A DNA stretch of 64,000 bases from Cygnus atratus (Eukaryota > Chordata > Aves > Anseriformes > Anatidae). Below, in pieces: positions 13,401-26,400 of the stretch. The stretch is from positions 99,115,629 to 99,179,628 of the forward strand of contig NC_066362.1 of NCBI RefSeq assembly GCF_013377495.2, written 5' to 3'. The notes beneath the pieces are model-generated. The model searched no databases. It saw only the letters and a program-made list of their open reading frames with translations, and had not been told where the DNA came from. Within the stretch, counting starts at the first letter, position 1; every line of letters begins with the position of its first letter. The translations under genes and the position numbers were made by a program.

Positions 13401-15276
13401 AGTCAGCCATTATCAAATGATTCTAAATATAAAAATAACGTTTGTTATTTCATATTACTCATATGAAAAGGTTGACAATTAACAAGCAGTGCAAATTATG
13501 ACAGTTAAAAAACAAGTTACTAAGAATTAGAACAAACCTTGAAAAGTTTATGCCAACATTCTTCAGAATCACAGTGGTTGCATAGGTGCAGCCTTCCTTT
13601 AGTACTCCAAATGTCACTCTAGGTGGAATGAGATGGAAGCCACAATGATGCCATTTTGTTGTTGCAAGAGAAGATATCTTGACCTTTCCTGCAACAGGAT
13701 CTTCTATCTTTGTAAACAGAATTAAAATATTAGACAACAGAGAAAGTTGGTGGCCAACAACCTAGGTTCAGAGTTACCACACCTAAATTAACCTACATTT
13801 AACCTCTGCCCACTCATTCTGAAGAATTACAAAAAGTCACCCTAACTGAAGAAGCAAAGCTAAGTACTTCTAATATTGTCTGCAAATTTATAGTGGTTTG
13901 CGTTTTCAGACGTACTAAGAAGCTATTGAGGTATCTCAGGGTAACTGAGCATACTCTTTTGGCAACCAGTGCTTTCATGTGGGTGCCTGGTACAGAACTA
14001 TGCTTTTGGCATGAGTTAGTCCCTAGTAGTTGAGAGGAAAGCTACTTTTAGAATTGCTAGTAAATTTATGTATAAACTGCAAGCTCTATTGTTTCAGTAG
14101 ACAGATTCAAAACATTGTCCAGTATTGCTCCATAATGAAGATTTTATGCAAAAGAGATGACTGAGAGAATATTAGTATTAACAAAAAAGACGCTATTTTA
14201 CCTTTTTGTGTGGTATGGAGTTTGGTTTTCTTCCCTGAAGTGAAGATGGTAATCTCACTTTCTCTTTTCTTGGCTGTCCTGCAGCATTCACCAGCAGACT
14301 CTGAACTTTAAGTTGAAAGGGCATCTCTTGTGACCGTGCAGCCTTGATTAGATCTGGAAAGAAAAGATTTCCAAAAGCACAAAAAAACTAAGCACCAAAT
14401 TCTGCCCAATCCCAAAGTTCTTGTTCAGATAAGTCTTTAATTTTCTATGAACACATTTGATTAGCACAAGGACAGCAGAATTGGCTTCATTAATATTTAA
14501 GAGGTCAACAAGTACATTTAAAAAATGCTAGCAAGTGATTAAAATTTAATAATAGGCAAAGATACACTATAATTAGTAAAACACTAATTGGAAACATCAC
14601 AGTGGAAACATGCAGTGAAGGTATTAAACACCTATGGAAGTGATTAAAAACAAAAGAGGAGGTACAAAAACCCCAAGCACTAAAATCAAATTTGAGGACA
14701 TTACTATTCCAAAGGCAAGCCTAGACTGCACAATGATCACCCAGGTTGGTCAAGCCAAATCTGTAATTCCACGTAGCAACAAAGTCTAGTCTAGGTCCCA
14801 AAGCAATACAAGTCTGTATGCATAACTAGCTAGTAATCCCTGTCTCTTAGCAGGATTTATTATCTTGAATGCAACAATTCATTTCTGTATTACCTGTATA
14901 GTTCTGATTCTGGGGCTAAGATGGTCTACCACATCATCTACCAAGCCCCTACCTTGTCATCTTTGAACTGTGCTCCACTGTATAATAAGGACAGACTGAG
15001 CACAGCAATGGCCAATGGAAATGTTTTAGAGGAGGAATTATAGCTTGCTTGTGTCTGAAGTTCTGCCACCTCCATCATGCCCATATTATTATAGCAATCT
15101 GCTAGGGTAAGGGAGGGAATTTCTCCCTGTTGTGGTTTAGCCCGGCTGGCAGCCAAACACCACACAGCCGTTCGCTCACCCTCCCCCCTCCCTCTCCGGG
15201 ATGGGGGAGAGAAACGGGAAAGTGAAGCCTGTGAGTTGAGATAAGGACAGTTTATTAAGACAGGGAAAATAATAAC

Positions 15277-15313
<37 letters not shown>

Positions 15314-18300
15314 GTAATAATGTGTACAAAGTGATGCACAATGCAATTGCTCACCACCCGTTGACCGATGCCCAGCCTATCCCCGAGCAGCCGGCCCCCC
15401 CACCCCGGCTAGCCACCCCTATATATTGTTCAGCATGACGTCAGATGGTATGGAATACCCCTTTGGCCAGTTTGGGTCAGCTGTCCTGGGTCTGTCCCCT
15501 CCCAGCTCCTGCTGCACCCCCAGCCTGCTCGCTAGCAGGACAGAGCGAGAAGCTGAAAAGTCCTTGGCTTGGTGTAAGCATTGCTCTACAACAATTAAAA
15601 CATCAGCATGTTATCAGCGCTCTTCTCATCCTAATCCAAAACATAGCACCCTGCCAGCTACTAGGAGGAAAATTAACTCTGTCCTACCTGAAACCAGGAC
15701 ACTCCCATTATTTTTATAGCGTTCTCCCTTTCTGCCAGTCATGTGTTCAGATGTATTTTCAGAATACTGAACAGAAATAGCTGTATTTAAATTTCTACTG
15801 TACATATTTTGTCAGAAGTTATAAAAAGATAGAAATTAACCTGCTCCAAACAACACTCTGGAAGGCAGCCTTACCTGTTGCACTGCTGGAACCTTTACTT
15901 TGCTTTGAATGAGTCTTCAGCAGAAGACCTGGAGATGGTGAAGAATCACTTGTGCTGTTGAGACATTCAGATGCTAAAGGGAAAAATAGTGGGATACTGT
16001 GACAAGTGTTTTTCACAATCATCAACATTTTAATAAACACGAAAAAAATACCAACGTATTTGGCACCTTAATTTAGACAATCTTTGAAAACTGTTTACAT
16101 GACCATGAGATGCTATGAAAATCCTACGTGTAACGTTTTGCTCCACAAGGCAACAAGGATCATTTAAATATGTGTATCCTATGATTCTTTATTTGTTGTT
16201 TTCTGGATAACTGAGAAATAAGTCAGGACGGTCTAATGAACAATCCACCACAGGCCTTCTGGTAACTGCAAAAGGAGAAAATACGGGAACTAGCAGGGGT
16301 CTGATAAAACTCCATGGAGGACTGCTTTCCTAATATGATTCTTTGTTGTGTACAACTTTTTATCTCACTACATCATCTTAGTACTTGCTAGAGCTGCCGT
16401 TCAAACAGAGTTGAAGTATTTCTCTCAATGCTGTAAAGCTTAAATCTCAGATGATGGTCCACTCTTATGCTGCTTACCCTCAATCACTGCTTCATCCAGC
16501 TTCAAGTGCTTTCCCCCATATTTTCCAAACTATACTTACCCTGCATGTTTCCTATTGCACATCCTTTCTGCTCCAGTCCCCAAGCTTCCCCTCTTCCCCT
16601 TTCACTTCACAATTTGTACCATCTCTCAGCTTTTTCCTACACTCATACTAGTCTTTGTCCAAGCTTGGCCTTCCCATTTCTTGCTCATCCACGACTGATT
16701 GTTTATTTCACTTAAGATTTTCTTGAGCATCTTGAGCATCCAATTGATGGATTTCTTTGCATCCATCAACTCCCACATTCATAGCACAATTCTTCAGCTT
16801 TGCATCCAAAGCCTATGGTGCTTTCATATTCAGTGATGTCTGTAAAGGCTCCTTTAACACATGAAACATAGAAGTCTCATAGACTGCATTGATATCAGTG
16901 GATTAAACAGGAACATTCCCAGATATTTAAACATGGTAATCTATACGGTTAAATTGCTGAACATTGGAATGATACTGACTGTGCCGTTGAGCAGTCTCCC
17001 CAGAAATATTGTTGGGTAAATGAGTTTTGGCTAAGGAAAAGATCACCATTTTTGAGGAGACTGAATTTACTAGCACAGACACAGCCTTGTCCATACTGGT
17101 GTATCTCAGTGTCAGGGAATGCTGCTGTGTGTGTTTCATGTATTAGAATAGATATGGTTATTGTGGTCCAAGCACTTCATGTATCAAAATGTCAGAATAC
17201 ATATGGGCAGATAATTTATTCTTAAATTTAACTGCAGTATGAAATGAGACAACTGAATAATACAATAAAGAAGATATTAAAAAGTTACCAGACAGTAGAG
17301 CTCAAATTACCTCTCCTGGGGTTTTTGATTGTCTCTAAAAGGAGATTTTCACTTCCTATTTTTGGAACTGGAGGAAGTTCATTTGACAGTGCTTCCACAT
17401 CAGGAAACTAGAGAAAAGCAAGAAAAAGAGCTTAGGTACTCTAACCAGAAACACTAAAAAACAAAACAAAACAACAACAACAACAAATAGCATCCTTCCC
17501 CTCTCCTCCTCCTCCCCTTGCCCCCTCCCAAAAAAAAAAAAAAAAAAAAAGAGGATGCAATGAAAATAAATAAGGAGAACCAAAGTAGTAAAAAGAGGAC
17601 TTATAAGTATACCACAGATTTCAAAGTGCATTTTTGAGGATACTTTATACTGAAAGCATTGATCAGGTGAGAATACAACAGGAAAATTCCCAAGGCCATC
17701 TCCAGTTAACATGGGTTGGTTTACTCTTACTTTCCTTTCCAGTTAACAGAGAGAGGTTTTGAAGGGGTGAATGAAAAGACCCAAGGTTCAGCATCTGTTT
17801 TGAATCAGACTGTCCCCAGACATTAAATAAGGAATCTACATGGTTTGGCCTCAGTACATATATGCCATCTTCAAGATATGTTTCCTTTGACAAGGGCATA
17901 TAATTTCCAGTATTAATTCTGCAACAATTGTCCTCTGTAACAGTGTCTTGAGATAATTTGAGGCTGAGATGTAAAACCATAACTGTCTTTGTGGGATGAT
18001 GACTGACACTACCTGGCCTCACATAAACATACCTGGTTTACAGCTTCATTACCTTTTTTGAGAGAAATGCCTTGCCCAATTCTGATTCAAAATATGGAGG
18101 AATTATTTTGTTTCTTATTGCCATTAAGGTTTCCTTTTCTTCATCAAGTTCTTTCCTAAGAAATTTTTGCCATTGTTAGTAAGGAAAAGAAAGAAAAAAG
18201 CATTATAACTGAGTTCACCCTGTTTTTCAGTATTATGTCCGAAACACTGAGAAATAGAAGAGTTGCAAGTGGCATTTTGTTTTCTGGTTAATCACGTTGA

Positions 18301-21300
18301 ACAATATTCTTGCAGTTTTCTCAGTAGTAACTGAGAAGAGGCTGGTCTGGCATGCAGAGACAAACTCCTCTGCAGATACCGATTTATGGAGGGGCTGATC
18401 AAAATGCTTATGGACTGTGGGTTTGCTGCTCCAAAGAGCTCCCCCTCAGAACATGCTCCAGTTCTCTAAACCTTGTGGAACATGTCCGAGACTGCCAATA
18501 TAGTGCTTTCTGAACCTTCCAACAAATATTTAAACCTGAGGATTGGTGTTTCAGATGCATTGTGATTGCCAAAATTTATAAAACAAAATTAATCCAATTT
18601 CCTTATTTTATGACAGAAAAACTTGACGGCTCTGTGGATACTCAGAAAAAGCTGTTCAAACTTCTGAAGGTAAAACTCACCTGAATAAAGACCACTTATG
18701 TTTTCAGCTTGAGTTAGTCCAGTTTTACACTATTAGTAGTGTAAATCTGTTTTACACTACTAGTAGAGCGGGACAATCACTTCCCTCGACCGACTAGCGA
18801 TGCCGTGCTTGATGCACCCCAGAATACGGTTGACCCTCCTGGCTGCCAGGGCACACTGCTGGCTCATATTCAATTTGCTGTCAACTACAACCCCCAGATC
18901 CCTCTCTGTTGAGAGCAGCCCCCGCATGCAGCCCTGCATGCAGCCATCGCTAGTCGGTCGAGGGAAGTGATTGTCCCGCTCTACTCTGCGCTGGTGCGGC
19001 CTCACCTTGAGTACTGTGTGCAGTTCTGGACACCACAGTACAAGGACATTAAACTGTTGGAGAGTGTCCAGAGGAGGGCGACGAAGATGGTGAAGGGCCT
19101 AGAGGGGAAGACATATGAGGAGTGGCTGAGGTCACTTGGCCTGTTCAGCCTGGAGAAGAGGAGGCTGAGGGGGGACCTCATCGCAGTCTACAACTTCCTC
19201 ACGAGGGGGAGTGGAGGGGCAGGTGACCTATTCTCCGTAATCACCAGTGACAGGACCCGCGGGAACAGTGTTAAGCTGAGGCAGGGGAAGTTTAGGCTGG
19301 ACATCAGGAAGAGGTTCTTCACTGAAAGGGTGGTTGCACACTGGAACAGGCTCCCCAGTGAAGTAGTCACTGCACCAAGCCTGTCTGAATTTAAGAAGAG
19401 ATTGGACTGTGCACTTAGTCACATGGTCTAAACTTTTGGGCAGACCTGTGCAGTGCCAGGAGTTGGACTTGATGATCCTTATGGGTCCCTTCCAACTCGG
19501 GATATTCTATGATTCTATACTATTGTTTCAACAACTTCCAGAAATCCTCACCCTTTTAATCTTATTGAGAGTTTTGACGCTGACTTTAGAGCCAGAACTG
19601 CACATGATATTCCTCAGTGCTGGCTATGCAGATGTGTATGTATTTATTCTTTAAATTGTATGCAAAATAGTGGAAAATGTTATATTAAAGTATAAATTTG
19701 GAATTATATATAAAAAAAAGATTTATATCTCATGCAACTCAGTTAGAAAGTAATTAAGAAGTAATAGGGAAGAACACTGTTTTCAATTGCTATTTAACCT
19801 CTTACAAAATCAAGAAAGAAAAACCAAGTGTCTGATCATAATACTAGTTCATCACCATTTCAGGTTATTCGGTATAATCTGAGAAACAGTGAATGGCCTA
19901 AATAGCTGTCAAAATATTTTAAGTTCGTTGTGAATGAATGTGTAAAAACATTGCTGTGTTTTTCATGTGGAATAATGGTGAAAACAATAACAATCTTTGC
20001 AAATGTAGACTTAAGGTGGCTCTTAAAACAATTAACTTTCTGACCTACTAATACTATTACCTGTACTCTTGTAGTTTGCTCTGCCATTTGGACACTGGTC
20101 TTTGTCCATTTGTGCTGAATGATCAGGAAGGAAAAAAAGAAGTGAAAGTGAGAAAACTAGCATAATGTTTTATAAGCACAAATGCATTTATAAGATAACC
20201 CTGGAAAGAAATGCTCTTTATGAAGTATGTTATATTAATTTTAACTAGAGACTCATGACTTGAATTTGTATACTTTGCAGCAAAATTGTTCGCATAAATC
20301 CTAATTTTTATTGTATTATTCAACCAAGATAACCCACAAAATCCTTTTCCGACAAACTTACAAGCATTTTTCAGATAAGGAAAGAGCGGCACAGAGGGAC
20401 AAAATAATCATAGGAAAAGCTATTGTGTTATGTATCTAGAGATCTAGTTCCTGGTTCTTAATGACAGTCAGCTTCGTTCCATCCTTCGTGTTATTTACAT
20501 GAGTTCTCACTGGTCTGTCCTACCTGAAACTCTGCTCTTGTTCCTCTGTTTGCTTAGTGACTGTCTTCTCTGTGTGATGCTGGCATTGGGAAGCGACTGC
20601 ATGTTCATACAGCTCAATTATGTCAGCTGCAGAGTAAAGAATATCACTGAATGTAAGTGTTATCCTAAACATTTGTAACTGTTATGAATAACAAACGTAA
20701 AAGGATATATTTTTAATGCATCTTTCTAACATTTGATGAAAAGCTATGGTTTAAAAGCTGTGAAGATAAAATTTGTCCTTATTAATTACATCCCTGTACT
20801 TTTAATCAAATTAAAGATTTATTGCTGGAGAGCCAACTGTAGAGCCAGTTGAAGAGAAGCCTGGATTATTCTGTCTTTTATTGTCAAGAAGCAATTTTAT
20901 GAGAAAGGCCAATTACAGATTCTTTATTATTGTGGAATAAGAGGCAAAATTCAGTTCAATGTAGAAAAAAAACAGAAGCATATTAAGCTCAAACCTCCAC
21001 ACTGTATTTCCTGAAATATATTTATGTTCTTTCAAGACACAAATCAAATACCTGTGAATAGGAAAAGTTGCTGGCATTCAGTCAGTTTGAGTGGGGACCA
21101 ACATTCCAGGTCTCTGTCTCCAGGTGAAGAAAATAATTTGGGCTTTCAGGTACCTTTATTACTTTCAGCACTCTTACATTGTACTTAATTTTGGCTGCCT
21201 TCACAGTCACAATCAACATTCTCATGGAAGGAACTACTGCTTCAACATGTACAATGCAGAAAAGCCAAACTTTCCATATTTGACTCAGAAAAGTTTGGGG

Positions 21301-23434
21301 GCTTTAATAAAGAATTTCCCTGTCCACTTACATCTTCTATAAAATGTGCTGCTTACTTCATGCTTTGCACCTAGACTGTGAATTCAAAGAAATTTTCTTG
21401 GTTCAAACAAAATTTTTGTGGCAAAACTTAGGATATATGAGTATTTGAGAGATATGATGCTATTTGATCATGACAACATCTGTTAGCGTTTTAGGAATTA
21501 TGTAATAGCAAATTTCAAAAAAAAATTGATCACCTTTTTCACAATAAAATAACTTGTATTTTGCTTTTATTTTTTTCTTTCTATTTTTGCCTCTTTTAAA
21601 GAGCTTCTCTTCCACTCTGTCTTCCTTGTTAATAATGTTATATTACAAGCACATTATAATTATACTTTCAAAATCAGAAAACCGTAGCAAGCCTTTGCAG
21701 CAGTTTCCATTTACATTGCATATTGTGCTTTGATATTTTTTAACAAACAGAAATACTCTTAGCAAGGCAGGAGGGGCAGAAAAATAACGTTTTGAAGACT
21801 AGCATCACTATGGGATTGAATACTATGGATTTTTCTACTGAAAAGGTCCATGGAGTTTTAAAGGAAAGAAATATTTTTTTGTATTTATTTAAAACATTAA
21901 TAAATGCTAACAAGTATATTATGAAAACTTAGTAGAAATTCACAAAGGAAAACTAATACCAACCATATGAAGTTAAACGAGAACAAGTGTCGGATTCCGC
22001 ACTTGAGATGGAGCATCTCTGGATATACATACAGACATGGGGATGAAAGGCTGGAGAGCAGCCCTATGGAAAGGGATGTGGGGGTTCTGGTTGACAGCAA
22101 GTTGCACGAGTCAACAGTATGCCCTGGCAGCCAAAAGAGCCAACTGTATGCTGATGTGCATCAAGCACAGCATTGCTAGCCAACTGAGGGAAGGGACTGT
22201 CCCGCTGTACTCTGTGCTGGTGTGGCCTCATCTTGAGTACTTAGGGCAGTTTTGGTGCCACAGTATAAGAATGATATAAAGCTATGAGAGAGTGTCCAAA
22301 GGAGGTCAATGAACATGGTGAAAGGTCTAGAGGGGAAGATGTATGAGGAGTGGCTGAAATCAGCTGGTTTGTTCAGCCCAGAGCAGAGCAGACTGAGGGA
22401 AGACCTCAAGGCAGTCTACAGCTTCCTCACGAAGGGGAGTGGAGGGGCAGGCGCTGAGCTCTGCTCTCTGGTGACAGTACCAGGACCAGAGGGAATGGCA
22501 TGACACTGTGCCAAGGACTGGATATTAGGAAAATATCCAATCAATATTAGGAAAAGGTTCTTCACTGACATGATGGTACTAGAACAGGCTCCTTAGGGCA
22601 GTGGTCACGGCACCAAGCCTACTGGAGTTCAAGAAGTGTTTGGTCAATGCTCTCAGTCATATGTTTAATTTTTAGGTAGTCCATTGTGGAGTCAGGAATT
22701 TGACTTAATAATCCTTGTGGGCCCCTTCTAACTTAGGATATTCTATGATTCTAGTACATTGGCCCTTCTTTTCCCTCAGACAAGACTAATAGAAAAAGAT
22801 GATTGTTTGAGACACGATTTTCAAATGTAATGAACAGCCAGGACTTACTCAGTTGCTTTGAAAAACCTATCTGAAATATTGATATATGTATAAAATTAAC
22901 CAAGTAGAGCTGTGTCATAGTTCTTATACCTGAGAAAATTGTACACACATGGAAATGTGGATCAAAATGACAAATACACATGCCTAAACACAGGAAGTGT
23001 TTTTTTAGAGGTACTGAATCATTGATGCTAACAAGCTTTTAACGACCTGTGAATATCATATAATCATAGAATGGTTTGGGTTGGAAGGGACCTTAAAGAT
23101 CATTTAGTTCCAACCCCTGAGCAAATCATGCTCAAAATGAAAGAGATGGAAGCATGTACGTAGCATACAGATTAATTCACTTTTGTGTTACTTCTTTCAA
23201 AATACCACTACTGTACTTTAATATTTACTATGGTATTCAATCATTTTAAAAGATAGATATTCAATTTTTATTACCTCTGGCACTGAGATCTTCAGATGAC
23301 TTCTCCCAGATAGGGAAGGACTGCAAGGAAGAACGAATAACTGTGACTAGGCGAGAAACAGATCTCACAATAGCATCCTCTTCAAACGATTTCTAATCCA
23401 AACATTATTCTGTTTTATTATTATTATTATTATA

Positions 23435-23481
<47 letters not shown>

Positions 23482-26400
23482 TTATTATTTATTATATTAT
23501 ATTATAATTATTATTATTATATTAATTTATTATTATTATTCTGTTACCTGAGAATGTGACTACAGGAATGAAGGTATTTCAGTGTGTTAGAAAACAATAG
23601 CTGGGACAAAAGGAAATGAGGTACAATTTCCCTGGTCTAAACAGATACTTTTTTCTTTCTTGATGATGCACTTCACAGGTGGCTTCATATTTTACATGGT
23701 TGCTGTTTATTAAACCAATTAAGCCAGTTCATATTCAAACTCAAATCCTCCTGCAAAGGATTTGAACCAGTTTTAAAACTCATGGACACAAGAAATCAAA
23801 TAGGAATTGTGTTCAGGAATTTGCAGGTTTCATTAATGAGGACCTCTCCTGAGGCTGGTTGACAGTAAAGTGTTTGAGCGGTGCGAGATACTTTTAGTAA
23901 GATATTTCCTTTATTTTCATGCTGGCCCCGAAACAGTTAACTGGAAGCCAGAGTTCTTATGACCAGGCAACCTAGGTTGTAACAGAGCTAGGGAACAGTG
24001 GAGACTTGGGAGGAGTGTGGCACTGATTCCTGGGTCACAGAAGGTCCACAGTGGGACTCTACTGGTAAGAGAATAGTTGTCTAATGTGAAATCTGTACCT
24101 GGAAATGTGTTCATGGCAGCCAGGACAAACAAAAATGATTAGTCACTAGAAAAGGCCATTGGAACTGAGTAGCATGTTAGATTCAGCACCTGACTATCAT
24201 CAAAACACATGAATGTCTGCCTAGAGAACTGAAGCTGATTGAGTTACTAAAAGATTATTTCTCTATAATCTTCCTTTCAGAAAGGTTGTGAGTTCCCGCC
24301 TGCTTTTTTGCTAGGTGTCTCTTTTCTCTACTCTCTTTTTAAACTTGAATGTCACTTGAAAAGTGCTGAGCAAAAATATATATGGAAGCTTGTAATATCA
24401 AAAAATAGCCTTTTTGTTTCAGCAAATTAAGGTTACTTGCCTAAAAGGTTCAGGGATGAATTACAGAATTACATGTTTGTTTTAAGCTTGTAAGGAAAAA
24501 TAGAGTAAAATCCAGAGAGCTAGGAAAAGGACTTTAACAGCATTTAACACTGGAAATATTTCATATTCACTGTTTTTGCACATTAAGACAAGTTTTAAAA
24601 CACAGACTCTAAGCCTAAGACAATGTTCGTTTGCTAGAATATACTCACTTTTGAGAGGTGGATACTTCATTTAGTAGTGAATATTTACACTAATATGACT
24701 AAATCAAGTGCCAGATTTTTAAATTCAGTATGTTTGAATTCACTATATGCTTATTATTTGACTAAATAGAAATAAAAACATTTCCTAAATGAGACTAAAA
24801 AAGAAAACACTTTAGTAACTATTAAAAGTCTAGCGCGTGAATTAACATAACACAAAGTAACAAATTTTAAAGAAACCTGTAGGAAACAAATGATTTAAAG
24901 AACTGAAATAGAGCAAACTGACCACTACATATATGATCATTCTTAACATAAGATGTAAACAGTGTCTCTTTCATTCATTCTAATGCCCAACCACTTTTGC
25001 TGCGTGAACTTCTCTAGTTTATTTTCACCACACATCTCCCACTAACCTCACCATTTCCTGACTCCTACTCCAAGTCCCTCTTCTCCTTTTTCCCACCTTT
25101 CCTATTCCTCTCCCTTTTCTTCTCACAGTCTAATTTGCTGTGCAAATTAACAGAGCATGTGCGCCCAAAATACAGGCAGAGGCAAGTAGTAATGATCCAG
25201 ATTGTTTTTGGATTACCCCAAAACCAGGTTTTAACCCTTTGTATGGAGGTCGCAGTGACTGAAAGACAAGTTTCTTAGCTGCAGTGACAACAGCCTGGAA
25301 ACATTCTCATCCTAATTCTGGGAGACACAAGTACTTCAGTCATTTTTGACCTGGGTGTTTGGGAATGTATCATTCTGAAGAGGCTAAACTCATAAGCTGT
25401 TTTCAGCATTGCTTAACAAGAATGGCAGTAGTGACGTTCAGTAGTCCAGATCAATGCTCAGTGTGGCTCTGCTTCACCACTAAACTACAGCAGAGGTGGC
25501 ATTGTGCTATCCAAACATTTGTTATTCTATTAATAGATTATGATGTGTTTTAAGGATGACACTTTCAACACAATACAACGTATTTGTTGGAAAGAAGTGG
25601 TTTAAAATTGTATTTTTTCTCACCGTAACCAGATCAAGGAGATTTGCAGCATTCTCTTTTTCATCTTCTGTTCTTGGTTCTTTTACATTCATCTCTTCCA
25701 GCTCACTTTCCTGCTTTAAAATGTTTTCTATGTATTCCTTGTGGAACAATGGAAAAAGAACAAGAAAGAGGCAGATGTATGCTTTCGAGACGTAGACTTA
25801 ATGGACACATACATAGAGAAAAAGATTTGCAGAAGCAATGAATGCATGTACTTCTCAGTGTCATAAAGACCCTTTCTGTGTGAATCTGTGTCACTGGTTA
25901 TCTAGAGGTTTATATGGAGAAATAGTTACAAAAACCTACCAGGTCTAAGAGAGATGTATTTGCTAAGAAGGCAACAGGTAACATCTTGCCAAAGTCTAAT
26001 CAACGCTCATGACTAGCAATACTGTTGAATCTGCAAGAACTGATAAACTGATGGCACCATGCATCTGCTGAATCTGTAGCAGGCCGCTAGCACACATTAG
26101 CATCCACAATAAGCTGTGTGACTTGGAGCGTATCCAAGAGGGTGGTGATGAGCTACCTAGAATCCCCTGGTGCACCACTGTGACCCCTTGCTTCTCAGTA
26201 TGCAGTCAGGCATGGCCTCCCAGCTGCTGTACAAGCCAGGCAAGTATGAGTGAGTGACAAGTGCCTGAGTAAACTATGTGATTGAATAAAAGAATGTATT
26301 GAGTAAATATCTATCTGCTATTAATAATAACAATTTGATTACATTATTAAGATCAGCTTAATGAATAAAAGATGATCTAACAAACACCAGTTGTGGTCTT

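Noticed and set aside
14938..15357. 139-residue open frame with a long isoleucine run
   Set aside because: It is a translation of the AAT microsatellite and GC-rich R/U5 part of the solo LTR; no gene.
16451..16715. Two overlapping open frames on the + strand
   Set aside because: Pyrimidine-rich sequence without start context, splice sites or recognisable protein character.
25556..25841. + strand open frames over SPAG17 e19
   Set aside because: Antisense of a conserved coding exon; no independent support.
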